The position numbers and the translations under genes were made by a program. A stretch of 64,000 bases of DNA, taken from positions 62,001 through 126,000 of the forward strand of contig JAFQEO010000004.1 of NCBI GenBank assembly GCA_017399005.1, written 5' to 3'. Of this stretch, positions 51,472 through 59,873 are shown one piece after another. Every line of letters starts with the position of its first letter. The first letter of the stretch is position 1. This DNA comes from Peptococcaceae bacterium. Lineage in GTDB: Bacteria > Bacillota > Peptococcia > Peptococcales > Peptococcaceae. A model generated the notes under the pieces. The model worked only from the letters and a program-made list of their open reading frames with translations. It had not been told where the DNA came from and did no database searches.

Positions 51472-52674
51472 TTACAGAACAGCCTGGTTGAAGCCGCTTT
51501 CAGATTCGTTTACTACATCTTTATCAGCGTCACCGGCAACCCCAAAGAAGAATGGGAAGTTTTCGGTTACCCACATGTAAGCCAGGAATGCTACGAAGAA
51601 CAGACCTACGGTAGAAACGATTTCCATGAAGGATGGGAAGTAGCTGCCGCCCAGAGCGCCGATGTGTGCGCTCATACCGGTGAACACTACGTTCAGACGG
51701 GTCAGTACCAGACCAATCATACCAACGATACCGAATGTCAGTAAACCGCCTTTGGTTCTGCCGAACGGAATCAGGTGAATGATGATTGGAACAACGCACA
51801 GTAACAGCATTTCCAGTAAGAACATGTTGCTTACAAAGTTGAAAGCAAATACGTTGCCTAACTGGCCGCGCATTACCAGGTCAGCGCATTTCAGTACGAA
51901 GTATACGCCCATCAGTACTGCGGAGATACGGCACAGACCGTACAGCATTTCTGTATCGATTTTCATGTTGTAACGGCTGTTGGTCCAGATGTATTCAACG
52001 GTAGCCACGCAAGGGCCTACGAAGAATGCACTCAGAACGAATAACCAAGGCATCATCTGGGTAGCCCAGATTGGGTCCAGTTTAGCAGGCATTGCTAAGT
52101 ACAGGGAACCCAGGGAAGCCTGATGGCCCAGAGGTACAGTACATGCAGCGATGAATACGATCTGCATGATTGGAGCCATTTTTTTCTTTAATTTTGGAGC
52201 AACTTTTTCTGCGCCAACTTCGATTAATTCGATTACCTGTAATACCAGGTAAGCTACGATACACATGTAAACTTCGAACATTGGGGAGTGGATACCAGGA
52301 GATACAAATGGTGTCCAGAAGTTATCCCAGCGGCCGATTTCCACAATCAGGATTAACAGTACCAGTACATAACCGATGAAGCTTAACAGTAAGCATCTTC
52401 TGGATACTGGATCGTATTTTTCTGCGTGGAAAATATGTGTGATGATGGCGGTACTGAAACCAGCACCTGCCAGTGCGATTACGTTCATGTCAGCGCCAAT
52501 CCATGCACCCCATGGCATTAAGTCGCTCAGGTTGGTCCAGTAGCCCAGACCAGCGTAATATCTTGCTAAAATCATAACCAGGGAGAAGGCGATAAATGCC
52601 AGCATACCCAGTCTGACTGGTGTTAATCTTAAGTTCCATCTACCTGTTGGACTCTTGAAAACCCATTCTTTCAT
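51472..52674 (-). CDS. NrfD/HybB-type membrane subunit of an exported hydrogenase complex
   Basis: A 400-residue integral membrane protein with about 9-10 hydrophobic segments, of the NrfD/PsrC quinone-interacting family (NLSDLMPWGAWIGADMNVIA, SRRCLLLSFIGYVLVLLI, NFWTPFVSPGIHSPMFEVYM). It links the outer Fe-S subunit to the quinone pool. It is last in an operon of [FeFe] hydrogenase, 16Fe ferredoxin and NrfD, 15 nt after the Fe-S gene, and is followed by a terminator. Confidence 0.9.
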   Translation of the reverse strand: MKEWVFKSPTGRWNLRLTPVRLGMLAFIAFSLVMILARYYAGLGYWTNLSDLMPWGAWIGADMNVIALAGAGFSTAIITHIFHAEKYDPVSRRCLLLSFIGYVLVLLILIVEIGRWDNFWTPFVSPGIHSPMFEVYMCIVAYLVLQVIELIEVGAEKVAPKLKKKMAPIMQIVFIAACTVPLGHQASLGSLYLAMPAKLDPIWATQMMPWLFVLSAFFVGPCVATVEYIWTNSRYNMKIDTEMLYGLCRISAVLMGVYFVLKCADLVMRGQLGNVFAFNFVSNMFLLEMLLLCVVPIIIHLIPFGRTKGGLLTFGIVGMIGLVLTRLNVVFTGMSAHIGALGGSYFPSFMEIVSTVGLFFVAFLAYMWVTENFPFFFGVAGDADKDVVNESESGFNQAVL

Positions 52675-52689
52675 CTTGAAGACCTCCCT

Positions 52690-53511
52690 TTACTCTTCGC
52701 TTTTGTGGTCTGCATGGCCTTCATGTGCAACTGCATGACGACGTTTCGCATACAGACTTACACCTGTCCACGCTGCAGCACCTACAGCAAAAATTGGAAT
52801 TGTGAAGCGGGTGAAACCATGTACATTCTGCGGAATGGATTTTTCCGGCAGGTTGGTTGGGAAGCCCAGTTCGCCGAAGTCTACGTCGGAGATATACAGC
52901 CAGCTGGTACCGCCAACTTCTTTTTCACCGTATACATGGTTCAGGTATCTGCTATCGCTAGCAATGATTTCATGAGCTTTCGCCAGCAGTTCATCACGGT
53001 TGCCAAACATCAGTGCATCGGTAGGACATACGCTTGCACATGCAGGCGCTTCGCCTTCCGCCAGTTTAGAAGAGCAGAACTGACATTTCATAACGGATGG
53101 CAGAACTTTTTCCCATTCGTATTTTGGAATATCGAACGGGCAGGCAATCATGCAGTAACGGCAGCCTACGCATACGCTAGGGTCGTACTGAACAGCGCCC
53201 TGTTCGGTCTGATGGAATGCATGTGCGAAACATACGGAGGAACATGCTGGTTCCAGGCAGTGCATGCACTGACGTTTTACGAAACGCCATACTTCCTGAC
53301 CGTCTTTTTCTACTTTTTTATGCTCTACAGTTGTCCAGGTATTGCTGTCTAACTGTACGCCAACGCCGTGAGCGTTTTCAAATTCGTTTGTCTGAGGGTT
53401 CTGGAAACTCTGATTATTCCACAGTTTGCAGGCAACCGTACAGCTGCCGCAACCTACGCATTTTGTTAAGTCAACCAGAACGCTTTTCTGATTTGTAACA
53501 GCATTAGCCAT
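52690..53511 (-). CDS. HybA/DmsB-type 4x[4Fe-4S] subunit with C-terminal membrane anchor
   Basis: A 273-residue electron-transfer subunit with four cluster motifs: CVGCGSCTVACKLW, CMHCLEPACSSVC, CVGCRYCMIACPFDIPKYEW, and CQFCSSKLAEGEAPACASVC. A single membrane helix near residue 240 (FAVGAAAWTGVSLYA) is followed by a His-rich tail. It starts MANAVTNQKSVLVDLTK, with no signal peptide. It probably rides outside with the TAT-exported hydrogenase subunit and passes electrons to NrfD. Confidence 0.92.
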   Translation of the reverse strand: MANAVTNQKSVLVDLTKCVGCGSCTVACKLWNNQSFQNPQTNEFENAHGVGVQLDSNTWTTVEHKKVEKDGQEVWRFVKRQCMHCLEPACSSVCFAHAFHQTEQGAVQYDPSVCVGCRYCMIACPFDIPKYEWEKVLPSVMKCQFCSSKLAEGEAPACASVCPTDALMFGNRDELLAKAHEIIASDSRYLNHVYGEKEVGGTSWLYISDVDFGELGFPTNLPEKSIPQNVHGFTRFTIPIFAVGAAAWTGVSLYAKRRHAVAHEGHADHKSEE

Positions 53512-53530
53512 TATTTATTCCTCCCCCTTC

Positions 53531-55135
53531 TTACACATCTTTTCTGACTAAGGAGCCAGATCTGTCTTCATAATGAGTATGACACAGGTCATGTGCCAGG
53601 TGGCTTAATGGTTTTTCCAGGAAGTCTGCATAGATTTCAGCAATCTGAGGGTTTTCATGGCTCAGACGCAGGGAACCTTTTGCAGTTTCCATCTGACCGG
53701 CACCTGCAGCAGCACCGTTAATCACACCAGCAGCATCATGGCCGTACATGGTTGCTGTACGAGCTTCGCGTACCCAGTCCTGAGGTGGTACAGCTGTTTT
53801 TGGCTGACCGCCGCCGGAGATACAGCCGCCCGGGCATGCCATAACTTCTAAGAAGTGGAAATCTGCTTTACCAGCTTTGATTTCTTCACATAACTGACGG
53901 GCATTTGCTAAACCGGATGCTACTACTACTTTTACATCGCCAACGCCCGGTACGTTTACAGAAGCACGTTTGATGCCTTCCAGACCACGAACTGGTTCCA
54001 GGTTGTACAGGGATGTTGGTGGTGCATTTTTGGTAATCAGATAGTAAGCGGAACGTACAGCAGCTTCCATTACACCACCGGTGTTACCGAAGATTAAGCC
54101 TGCTGTGGAACCGATCTGATCGTACTGGCCTTCCGGCAGGTTTGCAAAGTCGATGTCGCCTAATTTTTCGCGAATCATGTCTGCCAGTTCGCGTACGCTC
54201 AGTACATAGTCCATATCTTTTACAGTGTCGTCGTTGTAGTATTTACCAGCGCCGCCTTCTAAACCAGCAAACTGAGAACGGCTTGCTTCGAATTTTTTAG
54301 CAACACATGGCATAATTGCTACGTTTACAATTTTGTTGTATGGTACACCCAGTTTTTCCGCATTGTAGGTTTTCAGGGTGGAACCATGCATCATCATTGG
54401 AGAACGTGCAGAGGACAGGTTTGGAATTAATTCAGGGTAGTAGTATTCTACGAATTTAACCCAGCCTGGACAGCAGGATGTCATCTGTGGCAGTACACCG
54501 CCTGTTGTCACACGTTCAACCAGTTCAGAACCTTCTTCCATGATGGTTAAGTCCGCACTGAAGTTGGTATCTACAACCACGTCGAAACCTAATTCACGCA
54601 GTGCAGTAACCATCTGACCTTCCGCCCATGCGCCTGCGCCCATGCCGAACTCTTCACCGATACCTACACGAGTTGCCGGAGCAGTCTGAACGATTACGGT
54701 TGTTTCAGGGTCCTGAATTGCTTTCCATACATTTTCTACATCACTGCGTTCTGCGATAGCGCCGGTTGGGCACCACAGAGAACACTGACCGCAGTGTACG
54801 CAGATGAACTGATCCATTACAGGCAGTTCATAGTACCCGAATACGCTCTGTACTTTTTCGCACGCTTCAATACACTGACCGCACAGGATACATTTTTCGT
54901 CATTACGTACCAGAGATACGTTGTCTGGATCCAGAGGAACACGACCTTTTACCTGTGCAGGCATTGCGCTTGCGTTCAGGTACTGATTCGGCAGCCAGCC
55001 GGTGCCACTTGGATCACTGACAGGTCTGCAACCAGTCATGGTTGCAGCAGCGCCTACTACGCCGGCACCTGCCATAACACTTAGAAAACGACGTCTGCTC
55101 ATGCCTTTGTTTTCTAAATTTTTGTGTTTTTCCAT
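53531..55135 (-). CDS. Exported iron-only [FeFe] hydrogenase with TAT signal
   Basis: A 534-residue catalytic subunit. A twin-arginine signal (SRRRFLSVMAGAGVVGAAA) precedes two 4Fe-4S clusters (CILCGQCIEAC and CVHCGQCSLWCP). H-cluster motifs are complete: TSCCPGW, MPCVAKKFE and EVMACPGGCISGGGQP. A small-subunit-like C-terminus (RLSHENPQIAEIYADFLEKP) is fused. The start at 55135 (MEKHKN) has GAGGTG 8 nt upstream; a GTG three codons earlier is possible. Genes for maturation (hydEFG) are not in the window. With the Fe-S and NrfD subunits it should be a periplasmic or cell-surface H2-uptake complex feeding quinone. Confidence 0.94.
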   Translation of the reverse strand: MEKHKNLENKGMSRRRFLSVMAGAGVVGAAATMTGCRPVSDPSGTGWLPNQYLNASAMPAQVKGRVPLDPDNVSLVRNDEKCILCGQCIEACEKVQSVFGYYELPVMDQFICVHCGQCSLWCPTGAIAERSDVENVWKAIQDPETTVIVQTAPATRVGIGEEFGMGAGAWAEGQMVTALRELGFDVVVDTNFSADLTIMEEGSELVERVTTGGVLPQMTSCCPGWVKFVEYYYPELIPNLSSARSPMMMHGSTLKTYNAEKLGVPYNKIVNVAIMPCVAKKFEASRSQFAGLEGGAGKYYNDDTVKDMDYVLSVRELADMIREKLGDIDFANLPEGQYDQIGSTAGLIFGNTGGVMEAAVRSAYYLITKNAPPTSLYNLEPVRGLEGIKRASVNVPGVGDVKVVVASGLANARQLCEEIKAGKADFHFLEVMACPGGCISGGGQPKTAVPPQDWVREARTATMYGHDAAGVINGAAAGAGQMETAKGSLRLSHENPQIAEIYADFLEKPLSHLAHDLCHTHYEDRSGSLVRKDV

Positions 55136-55369
55136 TTGATTCACCTCAACGAAATAAATTTAATGAAACCATTACATAAAGCTTTTAAACTTTAAAATGA
55201 GCAATCCGTTCTCCCGCTGATGCAGACCGCCACTTGTCCGCTGTTACAGCCGGAACTGGATGTCTCAAAAATTAATGAGTGTTCAAAGATAGCATAACTA
55301 TAACAGCCTAACTATCCCTAGTATCATTCTATACTGATTTGCAGGTTTTCCGCAATCTTTTTTTATTGT

Positions 55370-55396
55370 GAAAAACGATGCAAACCCTCATCGTTG
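55370..55396 (-). terminator. Intrinsic terminator after the ArsR-family gene
   Basis: AACGATG (minus strand) pairs with CATCGTT around AGGGTTTG, followed by TTTC, 16 nt after the gene. Confidence 0.7.
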
Positions 55397-55411
55397 AGCA
55401 ATTTGTATTTT

Positions 55412-55756
55412 TTATAATGCCAGTGCTTCCAGCAGCAGCTGCCGCACATGCTCACTGCAAATACTGTAAAAAACCTGTTTTCCATCTTTTCTGCCCTGCA
55501 CAATCCGCAGATTTCGCAAAACCCGCAGCTGGTGCGATACAGCCGACTGGCTACTGCCTACCAGAACGGTTAAATCACAGACACACAACTCTGCCTGAAG
55601 CAGATAATACAGTATTTTTACTCTGGTATTGTCGCCCAGAACCTTGAACAGCTCGGCTGTCTGCTGGCTTTTTTCCTCTGGAATAGGGTTATTCTGCAAC
55701 AGCTCGCGTGCATGATTGTGTATACAGAATTCTTCGCACTGCCACTGTTCTTCCAT
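55412..55756 (-). CDS. CadC/SmtB-type ArsR-family metal sensor
   Basis: A 114-residue winged-helix repressor starting MEEQWQCEEFCIHNHARELL. The N-terminal Cys pair plus ELCVCDLTVLVGSSQSAVSH (two Cys spaced by one residue) match the four-Cys thiolate site that lets CadC sense Cd/Pb/Zn. The start at 55756 has GGAGG about 9 nt upstream; ten more codons upstream lack a site. No cadA pump is in the window, so its target is open; the hydrogenase operon is the nearest gene downstream. Confidence 0.9.
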   Translation of the reverse strand: MEEQWQCEEFCIHNHARELLQNNPIPEEKSQQTAELFKVLGDNTRVKILYYLLQAELCVCDLTVLVGSSQSAVSHQLRVLRNLRIVQGRKDGKQVFYSICSEHVRQLLLEALAL

Positions 55757-55885
55757 TACACCAGCCTCCTTTTCTGATTGTATCATTTTTAATTTTTATA
55801 TAGTTTTTCTGTTTTTTTGATTGTGAACAAAGATGCAAATCAATCTTAACATTTTCTTAAAAATGAAAGAAATAAAAAATGCTTA

Positions 55886-56431
55886 TTATCGGCGGCGGAG
55901 CTGAACCGCATTTACCGTTTTGCGAGGCATCTGTTTTTCTTTCGCCATCAGGGCTGCATCGCCTGGACGACCCAGCGCCACAATGCCGTAAATTTCTAAA
56001 TCTTCGGATGCCTGAAACTCGCTGCGCATATCCACACGGTCAAAGGAACCAATGCAGTGAGTCACATACCCTCTTCTCTGTGCCTCCAGACTCATATAGC
56101 CCCATGCACAGCCGGTATCAAACGGTGTCCAGTAGTTATATAAGCCGTTGTGGGTATCACCCATGTTGCCAGCCAGCAGAATCAGCACCGGCGCTTTGGA
56201 AATCCATTCCTTTTCGCCAGGCAGCATATATTCCATCAGCATTTCCTTATCCTGCGGTGTCTTTGCTACGAAGAATCTCCATGGCTGTTCGTTATAGGCA
56301 TTAGGCGCCTGGGTAGCAGCCAGCAGAATTCCTTTGATATCCTCATCATCCACCGGTTCTTCCGAGAAGTACATGGTGGAGTAGCGCTCCATCATTTCCT
56401 CCATGATTTCCTGTTCCAATACACGTCTCAT
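55886..56431 (-). CDS. Nitroreductase-family protein
   Basis: A 181-residue FMN enzyme (RYSTMYFSEEPVDDEDIKGI, QAPNAYNEQPWRFFVAKTPQ, and the end YGIVALGRPGDAALMAKEKQ). It differs from the 40.5 kb copy and is more like nitro- and flavin-reductases with a short lid. The start at 56431 (MRRVLEQEIMEEM) has GAGGG upstream; the further 25 upstream codons include no better site. Substrate unknown. Confidence 0.88.
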   Translation of the reverse strand: MRRVLEQEIMEEMMERYSTMYFSEEPVDDEDIKGILLAATQAPNAYNEQPWRFFVAKTPQDKEMLMEYMLPGEKEWISKAPVLILLAGNMGDTHNGLYNYWTPFDTGCAWGYMSLEAQRRGYVTHCIGSFDRVDMRSEFQASEDLEIYGIVALGRPGDAALMAKEKQMPRKTVNAVQLRRR

Positions 56432-56693
56432 GTTTTTTCCCTCTTTCTTCCCCCACAATCTCTTTACACACATATCTGCGGTAAAGCTTTCATATACTTT
56501 TTTCATATACGTGTGGTAACTTTCTTACTATAACTATACCACAAAATGTCCATTCTCAAAACACTGCATGCACATAAAAAAAAATTTATCATTTCCCGGC
56601 GCTATTTCTGAAAAATATATGTACTTTGCTAATAATTGTGATATAATTAATTTATCATATTTTAGACACGTATCTTTAAGGAGGTCATTTATT

Positions 56694-57044
56694 ATGAATT
56701 TACAGGAAATTCAGGCAATTGCACTGGCTGCATCCACCGAGGAACTGATTGCGGCAGATGAAAAATTCGCTCAGCCAGTTGTACTCTCTGACGAGGAAGT
56801 AGCCGAAGCACTGCTGAAAGGCGACACAAAATCGGAAAAACTGCTGGCAGAAACTGTACTGCCGGAAGAAGAAGCGTTAAAACATCTGGTTCTGGAACTG
56901 ATTGCTCTGAACCGTGAAATCGAAATCGCAGAAGCAAAATACCGTAAAGCTTCCGCTGAGGAAGGCTATGCACTGGCAGCTCGCATCAGCACCTTACAGA
57001 ATCACAAAACAACTGTAAGCACTATGTTTGTTGCCAATATGTAA
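56694..57044 (+). CDS. Uncharacterised helical protein
   Basis: I do not recognise this 116-residue acidic protein (MNLQEIQAIALAASTEELIA to TTVSTMFVANM). Predicted to be almost all helix with Ala/Glu-rich heptads, no signal or membrane segment. AAGGAGG is at good spacing. It is a single gene with its own terminator, and its codons look like those of well-expressed genes. Confidence 0.75.
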   Translation: MNLQEIQAIALAASTEELIAADEKFAQPVVLSDEEVAEALLKGDTKSEKLLAETVLPEEEALKHLVLELIALNREIEIAEAKYRKASAEEGYALAARISTLQNHKTTVSTMFVANM

Positions 57045-57076
57045 TCTACCTAATAATTAATACGAACGGGTGCACC

Positions 57077-57116
57077 AAAACCGCTGTACACAGGTGATTC
57101 TGTGAACAGCGGTTTT
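57077..57116 (+). terminator. Intrinsic terminator
   Basis: AAAACCGCTGT pairs with ACAGCGGTTTT with an inner ACAG/CTGT helix, downstream of the helical protein gene. Confidence 0.82.
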
Positions 57117-57228
57117 CTTGTTGCAGTTTTCTTGTTGCGGTTTTCTTTGACAGCAGCGCCGGAACCCTGTAAGATAAAGAACAGTATTGTATTTCTGTAC
57201 GATAACTTTACGCAAAGGATTGATAAGC

Positions 57229-58590
57229 TTGCGCCAGTTTCTACTGGATTTTTATCATGACCGTACTTTTTCATCCACGCTTTTGAAAATTGCGGTCCCT
57301 ATCATTTTGCAGAATTTAATATCCTCCTCGCTGAATATGATTGATACTATTATGATTGGTCGTGTCGGCACGGTTGAGCTGGCAGCCGTCGGTGTGGCCA
57401 CACAGTTTTTCTTTTTCAATATTGTGGCACTGGTTGGCGTGTGCAGCGGCTACTGTATTTTTATTGCCCAGTACTGGGGCAAACAGGATATCCCGTCGAT
57501 AAAGCGCTACCTGGGACTGATTATCCTTTATGCTCTCGGAATCGGGCTTCTGTTTACCCTTGCCGGGCTGCTTTTTGCAGAACAGATTATCCTGCTGTTT
57601 AACGATGACCCGGAAGTGGTACAGCTCGGTGCTGTTTATATCCGCACGCTGGCGGCTGGAACGCTGTTTTCCGGGCTGACCTATGCCTTCGGCTATGCAT
57701 CCCGCAGTATTGAAAACACCTTCCTGCCGATGATTGCCAGCACGATTGCGCTTGGAGCCAACACACTGCTGAACTACATTCTTATTTTCGGTAAATTCGG
57801 GGCGCCGGCTCTGGGCGTGGAAGGGGCTGCACTGGCAACACTTTTCGCCCGTATGTTAGAAGCAGCCATTCTGCTTGGCTATATTTACTGGAAACGGATG
57901 CCAATCGCGATCCATCCTTCCGATTTTGACCTGCGGCCTGCCTTTTTTATGCAGGATTTCCGCACGGTACTGCCGGTTATGCTGAACGAACTTTGCTGGG
58001 GTCTGGCTACCATCGTTTACACGGCGGCATACGGCCGAATCAATACCGATGCACTAGCCAGCATTCAGATTGCAAACACGGTACAGAACCTGTTTCTGAT
58101 TTTCGGTATCGGCGTTTCCGGTGCAACCGCCACCATGGTTGGCAACACCATTGGCCGCGGGCTGGCAAAACGGGCGGAGACCTATGCCTACCGTTCTATT
58201 CTGCTCTGTCTGGTTATCGGTGTTCTCTTAACCATACTGATTCTGATTTTTGCACCTGTCTTCCTCTGGTTCTACCAGCTGGATTCGGCACAGGTGGCAA
58301 ACGATGCGCTACTGATGATTCGTGTTCTGGCGCTTTCGATGCCGCTTAAATTAATCAATATGACGGTTATTATGGGAATTCTCCGTGCCGGCGGCGATGT
58401 GGTATTCTCGCTGTTATTTGAAAGCTGCACCATGTGGTTTATCGGTGTACCGCTTGCCTTTATCGGTGCATTGCTTTTACAGTGGCCGGTATATCTGGTA
58501 TACGCGCTGGTAATTACCGAGGAAGTGGTGAAATTTGTACTGTGCCTGTGGCGCTCCTTCAGCGGCCGGTGGATGAAAGTATTTGTGTAA
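57229..58590 (+). CDS. MATE-family multidrug/metabolite exporter
   Basis: A 453-residue protein with 12 membrane segments in two repeats. MATE signatures: IAVPIILQNLISSSLNMIDT, ATQFFFFNIVALVGVCSGYC, and GISGATATMVGNTIGRGLA-like VSGATATMVGNTIGRGL in the second half. It uses a Na+ or H+ gradient. The TTG at 57229 (MRQFLLDFYHD) with AAAGGA 9 nt upstream is the best start; the open frame goes further, to 57187. Substrate unknown. Confidence 0.9.
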   Translation: MRQFLLDFYHDRTFSSTLLKIAVPIILQNLISSSLNMIDTIMIGRVGTVELAAVGVATQFFFFNIVALVGVCSGYCIFIAQYWGKQDIPSIKRYLGLIILYALGIGLLFTLAGLLFAEQIILLFNDDPEVVQLGAVYIRTLAAGTLFSGLTYAFGYASRSIENTFLPMIASTIALGANTLLNYILIFGKFGAPALGVEGAALATLFARMLEAAILLGYIYWKRMPIAIHPSDFDLRPAFFMQDFRTVLPVMLNELCWGLATIVYTAAYGRINTDALASIQIANTVQNLFLIFGIGVSGATATMVGNTIGRGLAKRAETYAYRSILLCLVIGVLLTILILIFAPVFLWFYQLDSAQVANDALLMIRVLALSMPLKLINMTVIMGILRAGGDVVFSLLFESCTMWFIGVPLAFIGALLLQWPVYLVYALVITEEVVKFVLCLWRSFSGRWMKVFV

Positions 58591-58603
58591 AACGGCATAT
58601 AAC

Positions 58604-58642
58604 AAAAAAAGAGATTCCGGCTGACCGAAATCTCTTTTTTTA
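58604..58642 (+). terminator. Intrinsic terminator of the MATE gene
   Basis: AAAAAAAGAGATT pairs with AATCTCTTTTTTT around a CCGG/CTGACCG loop. Confidence 0.85.
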
Positions 58643-58678
58643 TTTATGTTCATTCAATTGTATTTCATATTGTATTTC

Positions 58679-58800
58679 ATGACATAAGATTTTTTGTGTC
58701 TGGCAAGGCGGCTTTGAATTTTTCGAACGACGCGTATAAAACATACGCAAGGTGAGAAAAATTCAAAACAACACAGCCAGGCGCAAAAAAGATATGTCAT
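58679..58800 (-). repeat. Nested palindromic repeat, copy E
   Basis: The best-preserved copy. Outer arms ATGACATA...TTTTTTGTGTCTGGC and GCCAGGCGCAAAAAAG...TATGTCAT, middle TTTGAATTTTTC with GAAAAATTCAAA, inner GCGTATAAAACATACGC, AAGGCG after the left outer arm. The pairing extends to the first base of the stop codon of the 58800 gene. Confidence 0.87.
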
Positions 58801-59042
58801 CAGAATGCCGTGTGGTCGCCGTCCCTCTGCCACACCATATACCCATCGTCCTGCGTAATTTTTGACAGCATCTCATACACATCATCGATGGCTTCATCTT
58901 TTGTGCGATAGCAGTTGTGCATACTGATATGATACATATCCATCCAGTCGTTGACACAGGCTTTTGTCATAAAGGTCCATTTATCCTCTTCGTTCTGGCC
59001 CAGGTACCAGTAAACCTCTTCCCATTTTGGACGAAAATACAT
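58800..59042 (-). CDS. Uncharacterised small protein
   Basis: An 80-residue protein rich in Trp, Tyr, Asp and Met (MYFRPKWEEVYWYLGQNEED to GYMVWQRDGDHTAF). Not recognised. It starts 2 nt after the rRNA methyltransferase gene, with GGAGGAG in that gene's end, so both are cotranscribed. Copy E of the repeat follows directly. Confidence 0.75.
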   Translation of the reverse strand: MYFRPKWEEVYWYLGQNEEDKWTFMTKACVNDWMDMYHISMHNCYRTKDEAIDDVYEMLSKITQDDGYMVWQRDGDHTAF

Positions 59043-59044
59043 TG

Positions 59045-59827
59045 TTATCTCTCCTCCCTGCCAGTGCGAATAGCATACAGTAAAATCCCGGCCGCCACGG
59101 CCACATTCAGCGACTCTGCCTGCTGATACAATGGAATTTTTACCATGATATCGCCTTCTTTTATCAGCTGCGGGCCGTTTGCCTCGTTACTTACCACCAG
59201 CGCTGTTTTTTCGGGGAACTGCATCTGGTAATGATACTGCTCCGCACGGATGTCGGCTACCGCCAGCTGAAAGCCCCAGCGGTGCAGGTCATCCTGCATG
59301 GATGCAGCATCATCGGCATGATAGACCGGCAGACGGAATACCGCTCCCATGGTGGAGCGCAGTGTTTTATCATTATATAAATCCACCGTGCCTTTTAAAC
59401 AGATCATGGCCTCGGTATCGGATGCCAGCGCAGTACGCATGATGGTGCCCAGGTTGCCCGGGTCCTGCACGCCGTCAATAATGATAATCTGCTTCATGCC
59501 GGCAACGTCCTGCCAGTTCCACTGTTTCTGCTGTGCAACCGCAGCAATGCCCTGCGGGTTTACCGTGTTCAGCGCTTTTGCCAGCAATCCGTTTTTCACC
59601 AGATAAACCGGTGTATCGGTATCCGGCAGCTGATGCAGCATCTCCTGATGGGCTTCATCCAGCAGGATTACCTGTGCCGCCTGATTTTCAACGGCCTCCT
59701 GCACAAAGCGCAGCCCTTCGGCTACAAACTGGCCATACTGCTGACGGTATTTTTTCTGCTGCAAGGCCTTGCATCGCTTCAGCCACTGATTCTGTTCCGA
59801 TTGAATGACTTCCACTTGTCTTGTCAT
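59045..59827 (-). CDS. TrmH/SpoU-family RNA 2'-O-methyltransferase
   Basis: A 260-residue SPOUT enzyme. An L30e-like N-terminal RNA-binding domain (1-95, QNQWLKRCKALQQKKYRQQY) precedes the knotted methyltransferase domain with IDGVQDPGNLGTIMRTALA (motif 1), LVVSNEANGPQ (motif 2) and IPLYQQAESLNVAVAAGILL (motif 3). It most resembles stand-alone 23S rRNA/tRNA ribose methylases; the exact target is open. Confidence 0.9.
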   Translation of the reverse strand: MTRQVEVIQSEQNQWLKRCKALQQKKYRQQYGQFVAEGLRFVQEAVENQAAQVILLDEAHQEMLHQLPDTDTPVYLVKNGLLAKALNTVNPQGIAAVAQQKQWNWQDVAGMKQIIIIDGVQDPGNLGTIMRTALASDTEAMICLKGTVDLYNDKTLRSTMGAVFRLPVYHADDAASMQDDLHRWGFQLAVADIRAEQYHYQMQFPEKTALVVSNEANGPQLIKEGDIMVKIPLYQQAESLNVAVAAGILLYAIRTGREER

Positions 59828-59873
59828 ACGCGATCCTCTTTCACTTTATACTTCCCACTTTATACTTCTGTTT

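Noticed and set aside
11980-58800. Reading the nested palindromes as ordinary terminators
   Set aside because: The T-run lies before the stem in the direction of transcription, not after it, and the element is much longer and more structured than terminators elsewhere in the window.
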